Origin: Streptomyces capillispiralis | GTDB taxonomy: Bacteria; Actinomycetota; Actinomycetes; Streptomycetales; Streptomycetaceae | Length of the DNA: 64,000 nucleotides | NCBI RefSeq assembly: GCF_007829875.1 | Contig: NZ_VIWV01000001.1 | Span: forward strand, 5,984,501-6,048,500 | Reading direction: 5' to 3' | In this document: positions 44,112 through 52,462 of the stretch, piece by piece | Layout: each line of letters starts with the position of its first letter | How positions within the stretch are numbered: the first letter of the stretch is position 1 | Translations under genes and position numbers: made by a program | The notes under the pieces: model-generated | The model's database searches: none | What the model was told of the DNA's origin: nothing | The model's input: the letters and a program-made list of their open reading frames with translations, nothing else

Positions 44112-44942
44112 TCAGGTGCGGCGGGCCAGACGGAGCGTGCGGTGGGCCGCCGTCACCACCGCCGCGTCGACGAAGGTGCCGTCCGGGAGGGCCTGGGCGC
44201 CCTGCTGCGCGGCCGCCGCCTTGAGCACGGTCTCCGCCTGTTCGACCTCCTCCTCGGTGGGCCGGTAGGCCCGCTCGATCACCGGCAGCTGGCGCGGATG
44301 GATCGCCGCGCGGCCCAGGAACCCCAGGGCACGGCCGTGGCGGCAGGAGGCCGCCAGGCCGTCCAGGTCCCGGGTGTCCGGGTGCACGGACTGGGCGGGC
44401 GGGGCCAGGCCCGCCGCCCGCGCGGCGACCACCACCCGGGAACGGCACCAGTCGAGGCCCGCGTCGTCGCGTACGCCCAGGTCGGCCCGTAGGTCCGCCT
44501 CGCCGAGGGCGATGCCGCGCAGGGACGGGTGGGCGGTGGCCACGGCATGGGCGCGTTCGATGCCGAGGGCCGTCTCCAGGAGGGCGTACAGGGGGAGGGC
44601 GCCGCCGTGCGCGGAGGCGGTCCGGCGCGCGACGCGCACCACGTCGGACGGGGAGCAGACCTTGGGCAGCCGCAGTCCGGACAGGCCGGGGGCCGGGACG
44701 ACGGCCGCGAGGTCGGCGCGGGCCCACGGGCCGGACAGCGCGTTGACCCGGACGTGGACCGGCACCGGCTGGGGGTCGCGCAGCAGCTCGGCGGCGGCCT
44801 CGCGGGCGTAGGCCTTGCGGTCGGGCGCGACCGCGTCCTCCAGGTCGATCACCACGACGTCCGCCCCGGAGGCGAGCGCCTTCGCCACCACGGCGGGGCG
44901 GTCGCCGGGGACGTACAGCCAGGTCAGCGGGACGAACGTCAT
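44112..44942 (-). CDS. HpcH/HpaI-family CoA ester lyase (CitE-like)
   Basis: 276 aa from ATG 44942, overlapping the CoA-transferase stop (ATGA). TIM-barrel lyase: LTWLYVPGDRPAVVAKAL, ADVVVIDLEDAVAPDRK, VHVRVNALSGPWARADL, LRLPKVCSPSDV, LYALLETALGIERA and GIALGEADLRADLG carry the Mg-binding Glu/Asp and substrate Arg of the CitE/malyl-CoA lyase group. Stand-alone CitE proteins act on citramalyl-, malyl- or hydroxymethylglutaryl-type CoA esters; which one here is unknown. It is the last of six coupled genes that begin with the ADP-ribosylglycohydrolases. Confidence 0.9.
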   Translation of the reverse strand: MTFVPLTWLYVPGDRPAVVAKALASGADVVVIDLEDAVAPDRKAYAREAAAELLRDPQPVPVHVRVNALSGPWARADLAAVVPAPGLSGLRLPKVCSPSDVVRVARRTASAHGGALPLYALLETALGIERAHAVATAHPSLRGIALGEADLRADLGVRDDAGLDWCRSRVVVAARAAGLAPPAQSVHPDTRDLDGLAASCRHGRALGFLGRAAIHPRQLPVIERAYRPTEEEVEQAETVLKAAAAQQGAQALPDGTFVDAAVVTAAHRTLRLARRT

Positions 44943-46144
44943 GTGGCGCCCTCCGCGCGCAGCGCCGCGAGGTCGTCCGGGGTGAGACCGAGCCCGGTCA
45001 GGACCTCCTCGGTGTCCGCGCCGTGCGGGCGGCCCGCCCAGCGGATCGCGCCCGGCGTGCCGGAGAGCCGGAAGAGGACGTTCTGCATCCGCAGCGGGCC
45101 CAGTTCCGGGTCGTCGACCGTGGTGATCGTGCCCAGCGCCTGGTACTGGGGGTCCGCCATGACGTCCCGCACGTCCTGGACGGGCGCGACGGCCGCCTCC
45201 GCCTTCTCGAAGGCGGCCAGCACGTCGGCGCGGGTGTGCCGGGCGATCCAGCCGCCGACCGCCTCGTCCAGCACGTCCGCGTGCCGGGCGCGGTCCTCGC
45301 CGGTGGCGAACCAGGGTTCGTCGATCAGATCGGGCCGTCCCACCAGCACCATCACGCGCTCGGCGATCGACTGGGCCGAGGTGGAGACGGCGACCCAGGT
45401 GCCGTCGGCGGTGCGGTAGGTGCCGCGCGGGGCGTTGTTCTGGGAGCGGTTGCCGGTGCGCGACTGGACGTGGCCGAGCTGGTCGTACCAGGTCGGCTGG
45501 GGTCCGAGGACGGTCAGGATCGGCTCGATCAGCGCCATGTCGACGACCTGGCCCTCGCCGGTGCGGTCCCGTCCGGCCAGCGCGGCCATGACCGCGTACG
45601 CGGTGGCCAGGCCCGCGATGGAGTCCGCCAGCCCGAACGGGGGCAGGGTCGGCGGCGCGTCCGGTTCGCCCGTGATCGCGGCGAAGCCGCTCATCGCCTC
45701 GGCGAGCGTGCCGAAGCCCGGACGGTGCGCGTAGGGGCCGAACTGGCCGAAGCCGGTGACCCGGGCCAGGACCAGACGCGGGTTGACGGCGGACAGCTCG
45801 GGCCAGCCCAGGTCCCACTTCTCCAGGGTGCCGGGGCGGAAGTTCTCGATGATCACGTCGGCGTCCTCGGCCAGGCGCAGCAGGGTGGCCCGTCCGCCCG
45901 GCGTGGACAGGTCGAGGGTGATGGTGCGCTTGTTGCGGCCGAGCACCTTCCACCACAGGCCGATGCCGTCCTTGGACGGGCCGTGGCCGCGGGAGGGGTC
46001 CGGTTTCCTCGGGTGCTCGACCTTGACGACCTCCGCGCCGAAGTCGCCGAGCAGGGTCGCGGCGAGCGGCCCGGCGAAGAGGGTGGCGAGGTCCAGGACG
46101 CGCAGGCCGGTCAGCGGGGGGCCGGCGGGCGTGGGGTGGCTCAT
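44939..46144 (-). CDS. CaiB/BaiF-family (class III) CoA-transferase
   Basis: 401 aa from ATG 46144, overlapping the upstream stop (ATGA). LTGLRVLDLATLFAGPLAATLLGDFGAEVVKVEHP is the N-terminal family signature region; GRNKRTITLDLSTPGG, DVIIENFRPGTLEKWDLGW, GFGQFGPYAHRPGFGTLAEAMSG and GEGQVVDMALIEPIL follow. The catalytic Asp of the family aligns with the DMALIE motif. It moves CoA between carboxylic acids. Paired with the CitE-like lyase, it could activate and then cleave a branched hydroxy-acid, which is inference. Confidence 0.93.
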   Translation of the reverse strand: MSHPTPAGPPLTGLRVLDLATLFAGPLAATLLGDFGAEVVKVEHPRKPDPSRGHGPSKDGIGLWWKVLGRNKRTITLDLSTPGGRATLLRLAEDADVIIENFRPGTLEKWDLGWPELSAVNPRLVLARVTGFGQFGPYAHRPGFGTLAEAMSGFAAITGEPDAPPTLPPFGLADSIAGLATAYAVMAALAGRDRTGEGQVVDMALIEPILTVLGPQPTWYDQLGHVQSRTGNRSQNNAPRGTYRTADGTWVAVSTSAQSIAERVMVLVGRPDLIDEPWFATGEDRARHADVLDEAVGGWIARHTRADVLAAFEKAEAAVAPVQDVRDVMADPQYQALGTITTVDDPELGPLRMQNVLFRLSGTPGAIRWAGRPHGADTEEVLTGLGLTPDDLAALRAEGAT

Positions 46145-47508
46145 GGGCGGGAGGCCTCCAGACGGGTCAGACGGGCCAGGGTGTCGAAGCCGGTGCCGTG
46201 GAAGTCGCCGACGGAGGTGGCCAGCCGGTTCTTCAGCGGGGCCGTCCAGCGTTCGGGCAGGGCGTCGGGCGAACCGGCGAGCAGGGCGGCGACGGAGCCG
46301 GCGGTCGCGCCGTTGGAGTCGGTGTCCCAGCCGCCGGAGACGGCACGGCAGACGGAGCCGGCGAAGTCGCCGTCGGCGTGGGTGAGGGCGGCGGCGATCA
46401 GGGCGGTGTTGGGGACGGCGTGCACCCAGTGGTGGGTGGCGGCGTAGGTGTCGTGCAGCAGGTCGACGACGGTGTCGAAGTCGGTGTGCTCGTGGGCCAG
46501 CCGGACGGCCCGGCGGACGGCCCGGGCGAGCCGGGAGCGGGGCGGGACGACCGTGAGGCCGGTGCGCAGACAGGCGTGGACGTCGGGGGCGCCGCCGGCC
46601 GCGGCGGCGATGACGGCGGCGGTGAACATCGCCGCGTAGACGCCGTTGGCGGTGTGGGTGAGGGTGGCGTCGCGGTGGGCCTGCCCGGCCGCCGCGGCCG
46701 GGTCGCCGGGGTTGGTCCAGCCGTGCACGTCGGCCCGGATGAGGGCGCCGATCCACTCGCGGAACGGGTTGTGGTGACGGGCGGTCAGCGGGGGTTCCAG
46801 ACCGCCGAGGAGGTTGCGGTAGGCGACCCGCTCGGCGGTGAAGGTGCGGCCGGCGGGGAGTTCGTCGAGCCAGACGCGGGCCACGTCGGTGGTGGTGAAG
46901 GCCCGGCCGTGCCGCTGGAGGACGAGCAGGCCCAGCAGGGGGTAGTTGAGGTCGTCGTCCTCGGGCATGCCGTCGATGTTCTCGGCGAGGGAGGTGCCCG
47001 CGGAGCGGCGGTTCCACGGGTGGCGGGCGAGGAGTTCGCCGGGGACGCCACGGGCGGTGAAGTACCCGGTCAGGGGCCAGTTCCCGGAGGCCCGGGCGAG
47101 GCCGCGGATGGCGTCGAGGGGGAGCTTCTCGACCGGTTTGCCCAGCAGGCAGCCCACGGCCCGGCCCAGCCAGGCGGCTTCCAGGCGTCGGGGGTCCGGC
47201 GGGGGCGGGCGGTGCTCGGGGGGACGGGGCCAGTCGGGGCACAGGGCCCGGATCGCGGCCGGGTCGGTCGGTTCGTCGTCCGCGAACGCGCCGGGCAGGT
47301 CGGACAGTTCGTCCAGCAGGTCGGTGGCCAGCAGCCGGAGGTAGCGGGACGCCGGCCGGTCGGACGCGCCCGCGGTGAGCGGGGCCTCGGGGCCGCCCGC
47401 CGCGCGCCAGCGGGCGGCGATCACCGAGGTCTCACGGCCGTCCAGGGCCGCCTGACGCAGTTCGTGGCCGATCAGGTCCTCCGGCTGGACCCAGGTCAGC
47501 CGGAGCAT
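46141..47508 (-). CDS. ADP-ribosylglycohydrolase-family protein 1 of 4
   Basis: 455 aa from ATG 47508 (SD GGAAGG). A ~95-residue N-terminal extension (LTWVQPEDLIGHELRQAALDG...) precedes the ARH fold: LEAAWLGRAVGCLLGKPVEKL, an acidic metal motif GMPEDDDLNYPLLGL in place of the usual TDDT, and GGWDTDSNGATAGSVAALLAG matching the GxDxDT metal site. The family removes ADP-ribose from protein or small-molecule acceptors using two Mg ions. Overlaps the preceding gene by 13 nt and the CoA-transferase by 4 nt. Confidence 0.9.
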   Translation of the reverse strand: MLRLTWVQPEDLIGHELRQAALDGRETSVIAARWRAAGGPEAPLTAGASDRPASRYLRLLATDLLDELSDLPGAFADDEPTDPAAIRALCPDWPRPPEHRPPPPDPRRLEAAWLGRAVGCLLGKPVEKLPLDAIRGLARASGNWPLTGYFTARGVPGELLARHPWNRRSAGTSLAENIDGMPEDDDLNYPLLGLLVLQRHGRAFTTTDVARVWLDELPAGRTFTAERVAYRNLLGGLEPPLTARHHNPFREWIGALIRADVHGWTNPGDPAAAAGQAHRDATLTHTANGVYAAMFTAAVIAAAAGGAPDVHACLRTGLTVVPPRSRLARAVRRAVRLAHEHTDFDTVVDLLHDTYAATHHWVHAVPNTALIAAALTHADGDFAGSVCRAVSGGWDTDSNGATAGSVAALLAGSPDALPERWTAPLKNRLATSVGDFHGTGFDTLARLTRLEASRP

Positions 47509-48677
47509 GCCGGGCCTTCCAGCCGGGCGAACGCCTCCTCGTGGGCGCGGCGGCGCCGGACGTCGCGGGCGAAGACCTCGCGGGTCACGGCGGTCAGTGT
47601 GGCCGCCGGTTCCCACAGGTCGAGACGGCTGGCCTCCGCCACCGTCTTGGACCAGTCCCGGGGGACGGGGGAGCCGAGGGCGCCGGTCACCGCCCCGGCC
47701 ATCGTGGCGATGGAGTCGCAGTCGCGGCCGTAGTTCACCGCGCCCAGCACCGCGTGCCGGAAGTCGCCGCCGGCCACCACCACCATGCCCAGCGCGACCG
47801 GGAGTTCCTCGATGGCGTGCAGCCGGGACGGGCGCCGGGCACCCAGGGACGGGGAACGGTAGTCGGGGCCCACGGTGTCGTACGGCGTCACCGCCTCCCG
47901 CAGCGGGCCGAGCGCCGACTCGAAGTCCGTGTACCGCGCGGCCGTTGCGCAGACCTTCTCGATCGCCGCACGCGTGCCGTCCTTCGCCAGCGACAGACAC
48001 GCGGCGACCACCGAGTCCGCCGTCGCCCCCGGCGCGCACGCCGCCGCCACGGCCGCCGCGAACACCCCGGCCGCCTCCCTGCCGTACGACGACTGGTGGG
48101 CGCCCGCCACGTCCAGCGCCTCGGCGTAGGCGGCGGCCGGGTGGGCGGCGTTGACCAGGCCGACCGGGGCCATGTACATCGCGGCACCGCAGTTGACGAT
48201 GTTGCCGGTGCCCGCCTCGCGCGGGTCGACGTGACCGTAGTGCAGCCGCGCCACCAGCCACTTCTCCGCGAGGAAGATCCGGTGCAGGGGAAGCGCCTCC
48301 GCCTCCAGCTCGGGGATCCAGCGCGGGTGGGTCATCAGGTCCGGCACCAGGTGGTCGGCGACCGCGTAGGCGTCCAGGTGGTCGCGGACCGTCGCGTACA
48401 CCCGGACCAGCGCGTGGGTCATCAGGGTGTCGTCGGTGACGTGGCCGTCGCCCTTGTGGTAAGGGGCGATGGGGCGGGCGGTGCGCCAGTCGTCGCCGTT
48501 CCACGGGCCGACGACACCGTGCACGCGTCCGCCGTGCCGCTCGGCGATCTGCTCGGGGGAGTAACCCTCGACCGGTCCGCCGAGGGCGTCGCCGACGGCC
48601 GCCCCCACCAGGGCTCCGGTGATCCGCTCGTCCAGGGGGAGACCCCCGTCGTCGTTTTCGTCCTTTTCGCGCGTCAT
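47496..48677 (-). CDS. ADP-ribosylglycohydrolase-family protein 2 of 4
   Basis: 393 aa from ATG 48677 (SD GGAGG, 11 nt). The most canonical copy together with number 4: ITGALVGAAVGDALGGPVEGY, GHVTDDTLMTHALVRVY, GTGNIVNCGAAMYMAPVGLVNAAHP, QSSYGREAAGVFAAAVAAA, VTPYDTVGPDYRSPS, and NYGRDCDSIATMAGAVTGALG at the second metal site. All expected metal-binding acidic residues are present, so it is probably active. The 3' end overlaps copy 1 by 13 nt. Confidence 0.93.
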   Translation of the reverse strand: MTREKDENDDGGLPLDERITGALVGAAVGDALGGPVEGYSPEQIAERHGGRVHGVVGPWNGDDWRTARPIAPYHKGDGHVTDDTLMTHALVRVYATVRDHLDAYAVADHLVPDLMTHPRWIPELEAEALPLHRIFLAEKWLVARLHYGHVDPREAGTGNIVNCGAAMYMAPVGLVNAAHPAAAYAEALDVAGAHQSSYGREAAGVFAAAVAAACAPGATADSVVAACLSLAKDGTRAAIEKVCATAARYTDFESALGPLREAVTPYDTVGPDYRSPSLGARRPSRLHAIEELPVALGMVVVAGGDFRHAVLGAVNYGRDCDSIATMAGAVTGALGSPVPRDWSKTVAEASRLDLWEPAATLTAVTREVFARDVRRRRAHEEAFARLEGPACSG

Positions 48678-48684
48678 GAGCGAA

Positions 48685-50031
48685 TCATCCTCCGGGTGGG
48701 GCCGGTTGTGCGGCTTCCAGGAGTCCGGCGAGTTCCACCAGGTCGGTGCCGGTGAGCCGGGGGAGGACGCAGCCGGAGAGGGTGCGGCAGCTCTCCCTCC
48801 AGGACTCCGGGATCGCCGCCGCGCCGCCCAGCGCGCCGGTGAGGGCGCCGACGAGCGCCGGCGCGGAGTCCGCCACCCGGGACAGACAGGCCGCCGCGGG
48901 CACCGCCTCCGCGATCCGGCCGCGGGCGGCGGTGGCCAGGGCGAGGGCGACGGGCACGGTCTCGGCGGCGGCGATGCCGTAGCTGTAGACGTGGTCGACG
49001 ATCTGGTGCTCCAGCGGCGGGACGAGGGCGAAGGCGCCGTCGGCGTCCGCCGCCAGCTTCAGGGCGTGCCGGGCGTTGCGGCCGATCTCCGTGTCCTCGG
49101 GCAGCTCGGCGCAGGCGGCGGCCACGCAGTCGTCCGCGTCCGCCCCGGCCAGCGCGAGGGAGACGGCGGCGGCCATGGCGCGGGCGCCGTGCACGCCGTC
49201 GCCGTCCTGGGTGTAGCGGGCGTCGAACTCGGCGAGATCGGCGGCGCCCCGGGGGTCGCCGGGGTGGGCCACGGCCAGGACACAGGCCCGTACGCAGGCG
49301 GCGTCGTCGAAGTAGTGCGGGTTGTCGTGGCCGGTGGCGGGCGGGCGCAGACCGGTGGCCAGGTTGCCGAGACCGGCCCGTACGGAGATGCGGGCGCGCA
49401 GGGGGAGCACGGCGGACTCGGTCTCGGGGGCGCGTGCGGTGGCCGCGGCGACCTCGGCGGCCACGGAGTTCCAGGTCAGGTCGAGGGCGGCGCGGGTGCG
49501 GCGCTCCCGGCTCAGGTCGCCGAGCGCGGTGTCGTCGCCGGCCCGCAGCACCGCCTCGGCGGCGAACGCCGCCCACTCCGCGTCGTCGGAGGGGCCGAGG
49601 CGGAGCGGTTCGGGGGGCTGGTTGAGGGCGATCGGTACGGGGAGGGTGGTGGTCGCGTTCTGCTCGGCGAAGGTGTCCAGCTCGCGGGTGAGGCGGCGGG
49701 TCCACTCGGGCATGCGGACGGCGCGGTGGCGGGCGGCGGGCCAGCCGGCGGCGTCGCCCGCGGCGAGGCCGAGGAGGAGGCCCTCGATACGGGTACGGGC
49801 CGGTGTGTGCGGTCGCCGGTGCGGTGCGGGGGGTCCGGGCTCGGCTTCGCCGTCGGCCGGGGCGGTCCCCTCCGCACCACCTGTGCGGCTTTCGTGGTCG
49901 GGTGCGGGTGGGTGCTGTGCGGGGGTGGGGGGTGGGGCGCCGTCCGTGGGGGTTGGTGCGGGCGGGGGTGGGTCGAGGGTGGGCTCGGGGCCGGTCGTGG
50001 GGGTGGGCGGGGCCTGGGTGTGGGGGGTCAT
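48685..50031 (-). CDS. ADP-ribosylglycohydrolase-family protein 3 of 4, degenerate metal site
   Basis: 448 aa from ATG 50031 (ATGA overlap with copy 4). The first ~85 residues are a Pro/Thr-rich, probably disordered extension (QAPPTPTTGPEPTLDPPPPA). The ARH fold follows with IEGLLLGLAAGDAAGWPAARH, but the acidic motifs are weakened: GPSDDAEWAAFA replaces TDDT, and SRVADSAPALVGALTGALGG replaces GxDADTxAAV, losing the first Asp and the Thr. Other blocks (DDAACVRACVLAVAHPGD; DGDGVHGARAMAAAVSLALAG) are kept. It may bind ADP-ribose without hydrolysing it, or act as partner of an active copy; both are inference. Confidence 0.85.
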   Translation of the reverse strand: MTPHTQAPPTPTTGPEPTLDPPPPAPTPTDGAPPPTPAQHPPAPDHESRTGGAEGTAPADGEAEPGPPAPHRRPHTPARTRIEGLLLGLAAGDAAGWPAARHRAVRMPEWTRRLTRELDTFAEQNATTTLPVPIALNQPPEPLRLGPSDDAEWAAFAAEAVLRAGDDTALGDLSRERRTRAALDLTWNSVAAEVAAATARAPETESAVLPLRARISVRAGLGNLATGLRPPATGHDNPHYFDDAACVRACVLAVAHPGDPRGAADLAEFDARYTQDGDGVHGARAMAAAVSLALAGADADDCVAAACAELPEDTEIGRNARHALKLAADADGAFALVPPLEHQIVDHVYSYGIAAAETVPVALALATAARGRIAEAVPAAACLSRVADSAPALVGALTGALGGAAAIPESWRESCRTLSGCVLPRLTGTDLVELAGLLEAAQPAPPGG

Positions 50032-51101
50032 GTGACGGTCTCCGTTGGGTCGGCCGGGGGCCGGGTGAAGGTGTGCGGGGCCGGGGCGCCGGCTCGTGGG
50101 GGTGGCTCGCCCGGTGTCAGGAGGTCCGCGACGCGCAGGACGTGGTGGCCCGCCATCGCCGGCAGGCAGGTGCCGCGGGCCGGGGCGATGGCGGCCGCCC
50201 AGGGCTCCGGGATCGCGTCCACCCCCTGGGTCGCCCCCGCCAGCGCGCCCGCCACCGCCGCCGTGGTGTCGGCGTCGCGCCCCATGTTGACGGCCGTCAG
50301 CACCGCCTGCTCGAAGTCCCCGTCGGCCGCCGCGTACGCCCCGAAGGCGAGGGCGACCGCCTCGGGGGCCAGGTCGGTCCACGGGTAGCCGCCGATCACC
50401 ACCGCGGCGCGGACCGCGCGTTCGCCGAGGTGGGCCGCGGTGACGGCGCGGCGCAGTGAGCGGGCGGTCCAGGAGTCGTCCGGGACCACCGCCAGCGCCG
50501 AGGCCACGACCGCGACCACCGGCGCCCCGGCCATCGCCGCCGCGACACCCGCCGCGACCGCCTGGCCGCCGTAGATGCCCTCGCCGTCGTGGCTGACCGA
50601 GCCGTCGACCGCCGCCAGCCGGGCCGCCTCGTCGGGACGCCCGGCCGCGAACACCCCGTGGGGCGCCGCCCGCATCGCCAGCCCGTCGCTCCAGGCGTGC
50701 CGGTGCTGGGCGGAGATCGGCGCGGCCAGGCCCCGGCGCAGGTTCTCCAGCGTGCCGCGCTCGCTGAAGCCGGCGCCCCGGAAGGGGCCCTCCGCGCGGT
50801 CGGCGATCAGCTCGTGCCAGGCGGCCTCCACGTGCGCCGGGGTGAGCGCGGAGCCGTGCCGGGCCAGCAGCAGACCGGAGAAGATCGCGTACTCGGTGTC
50901 GTCCGTGCCCGCCGGGTGGTCCGTCACGTAGCCCGTGATGCGGCCCCACCGCGCGCGGATCTCGGAGGGCTTCATGTTCTCGGCCGGGGCGCCCAGCGCG
51001 TCGCCGACGGCGAGGCCGAGCAGCGCGCCGCGCGCCCGCTCGCGGAGCCCGAGGGCGTCCCCGGGCGCGGGGACGGAGGGGATGCGGGCGGTCGATGCCA
51101 T
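50028..51101 (-). CDS. ADP-ribosylglycohydrolase-family protein 4 of 4 (first gene of the operon)
   Basis: 357 aa from ATG 51101 (SD GAGAGGAGA). ARGALLGLAVGDALGAPAENM, HPAGTDDTEYAIFSGLLL and NMGRDADTTAAVAGALAGATQG are textbook ARH metal motifs. GSVSHDGEGIYGGQAVAAGVAAAMAG lies in the middle. It heads a run of six genes with overlaps or spacers of at most 7 nt. A Pro-rich tail (TPGEPPPRAGAPAPHTFTRPP) ends the protein. Confidence 0.93.
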   Translation of the reverse strand: MASTARIPSVPAPGDALGLRERARGALLGLAVGDALGAPAENMKPSEIRARWGRITGYVTDHPAGTDDTEYAIFSGLLLARHGSALTPAHVEAAWHELIADRAEGPFRGAGFSERGTLENLRRGLAAPISAQHRHAWSDGLAMRAAPHGVFAAGRPDEAARLAAVDGSVSHDGEGIYGGQAVAAGVAAAMAGAPVVAVVASALAVVPDDSWTARSLRRAVTAAHLGERAVRAAVVIGGYPWTDLAPEAVALAFGAYAAADGDFEQAVLTAVNMGRDADTTAAVAGALAGATQGVDAIPEPWAAAIAPARGTCLPAMAGHHVLRVADLLTPGEPPPRAGAPAPHTFTRPPADPTETVT

Positions 51102-51360
51102 GCGCGGCTCTCCTCTCAGGTGCGCCCCGAGAGGCGCGGCCCCCTTTGCGGAACTGTCCCCGGTGCGGCGTCCGGCGCAGCCTCACCGGCCTCAGCGTCA
51201 CCCGGTCGACATCTGTGCGCCCATCTACACAAACGAGCAGAACCCGCAAAACCGCAGGTTAGCCCAGCCTTTCCTTGCTGGCGGCGGGGAATGCGGGGAC
51301 GTAGATTGAGTGTTGTCAAGAAGTAGAACGTGTCCAAACTAGTGCCGTGGGGGAACACGC
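51102..51360. promoter_or_regulatory. Divergent promoter region between the ARH operon and the VIT gene
   Basis: 259 nt without an ORF, less GC-rich than the rest. On the minus strand TTGCGG-16-TAGATG (about complement 51250-51223) is a weak candidate promoter for the ARH operon. On the plus strand TTGTCA at 51313 may be a -35 for the transporter gene; the SD GGGGGAA lies before ATG 51361. Confidence 0.35.
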
Positions 51361-52092
51361 ATGGCCATCATCGAGACCGAGGCGGCGCTGCACGAGGCGC
51401 ACCGCGACAACCACACGCACCGGGACGTGAACGGCGGCTGGCTGCGCCCCGCGGTCTTCGGCGCGATGGACGGACTGGTCTCCAACCTCGCCCTGATGAC
51501 GGGTGTCGCGGGCGGGGCGGTCGGTCAGCAGACCGTCGTCCTCACGGGCCTCGCCGGCCTGGCCGCCGGTGCCTTCTCGATGGCGGCCGGGGAGTACACC
51601 TCCGTCGCCTCCCAGCGCGAGCTGGTCGAGGCCGAGCTCGACGTCGAGCGGCGCGAGCTGCGCAAGCACCCCAAGGACGAGGAGGCCGAGCTCGCCGCGC
51701 TCTACGAGGCCCGCGGCGTCGAGCCCCACCTGGCCCGCGAGGTCGCCCGGCAGCTGTCCCGGGACCCCGAGCAGGCCCTGGAGATCCACGCCCGCGAGGA
51801 GCTGGGCATCGACCCCGGCGACCTGCCCTCGCCCACCGTCGCCGCCGTGTCCAGCTTCGGCTCCTTCGCGCTGGGCGCCCTGCTGCCCGTACTGCCCTAC
51901 CTGCTCGGCGCGGGCAGTCTGTGGCCGGCCGTGCTGCTGGCGCTGCTCGGGCTGTTCCTGTGCGGTGCGGTGGTGGCCAGGGTGACGGCGCGCAGCTGGT
52001 GGTACAGCGGACTGCGGCAGCTCGCCCTCGGTGGCGCGGCCGCCGGTGTGACGTACGCCCTGGGCGCGCTGTTCGGTACGGCCGTAGGATGA
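51361..52092 (+). CDS. VIT1/CCC1-family iron/manganese transporter
   Basis: 243 aa from ATG 51361. LRPAVFGAMDGLVSNLALMTGVAGG is the characteristic first-helix motif; GAFSMAAGEYTSVASQRELVEAEL is the second, with the metal-binding Glu residues. A cytoplasmic acidic/helical domain (residues ~95-160) corresponds to the metal-binding domain of VIT1. Three hydrophobic helices follow. It probably exports Fe2+ or Mn2+ from the cytoplasm; specificity is unproven. Confidence 0.92.
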   Translation: MAIIETEAALHEAHRDNHTHRDVNGGWLRPAVFGAMDGLVSNLALMTGVAGGAVGQQTVVLTGLAGLAAGAFSMAAGEYTSVASQRELVEAELDVERRELRKHPKDEEAELAALYEARGVEPHLAREVARQLSRDPEQALEIHAREELGIDPGDLPSPTVAAVSSFGSFALGALLPVLPYLLGAGSLWPAVLLALLGLFLCGAVVARVTARSWWYSGLRQLALGGAAAGVTYALGALFGTAVG

Positions 52093-52102
52093 TGCGTAGC
52101 GC

Positions 52103-52126
52103 ACTTATGCGTTGGGCCGCATAAGT
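52103..52126 (+). terminator. Palindromic hairpin after the VIT gene
   Basis: ACTTATGCG-TTGGGC-CGCATAAGT, a perfect 9-bp AT-containing stem 10 nt past the stop. It could be a terminator or an operator-like palindrome; no U-run follows. Confidence 0.5.
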
Positions 52127-52373
52127 AGTCGTTACTTGCTGGTTTCGACGGCATGACCACTGGGCATGAGCCGTAAGCGCTGTGGGCAATGAGGCCGACG
52201 GCGTGCCCGCGGGACGGGCGAAGGAGCCGGATCCCGCCATCGGACCGACGGACATCGATCTGTCCGGCCAGGTCCCCATAGCTTCCACCGCCAGGCGCGG
52301 AACCCCGCCGCGATCCGTGTGGTGTCCGCATGTCGGAACGGGTTATCCCGGTTCCCGAGAACCGCTCCATCAT

Positions 52374-52389
52374 GTAACCTGCACGAAAT
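52374..52389 (+). promoter_or_regulatory. GlnR-like half-operator upstream of gltB
   Basis: GTAAC-CTGCAC-GAAAT matches the actinobacterial GlnR box gTnAc-n6-GaAAc at all but the last base. A second a/b pair at the expected 11-bp phase is only weakly present downstream (CTCAC). It lies 73 nt before the gltB start in an otherwise uncoded leader (52127-52462, about 335 nt, nothing else recognised). Confidence 0.4.
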
Positions 52390-52462
52390 TTTGCACTCAC
52401 GCAGAGGGCCAACGTCGTCCCTCGGCACTTGCACATGCCACATGACGACGACGGGAGAGCCG

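Noticed and set aside
44112..51101. Phage-defence or toxin-antitoxin island
   Set aside because: ADP-ribosylglycohydrolases can act in such systems, but no ADP-ribosyltransferase toxin, nuclease or mobile-element boundary is present, and codon use matches the surrounding core genome.
52131..52200. tmRNA-like start CTGGTTTCGACGGCAT in front of gltB
   Set aside because: Only the short GGTTTCGAC match; no tag-peptide frame, tRNA-like 3' end or CCA was found nearby.
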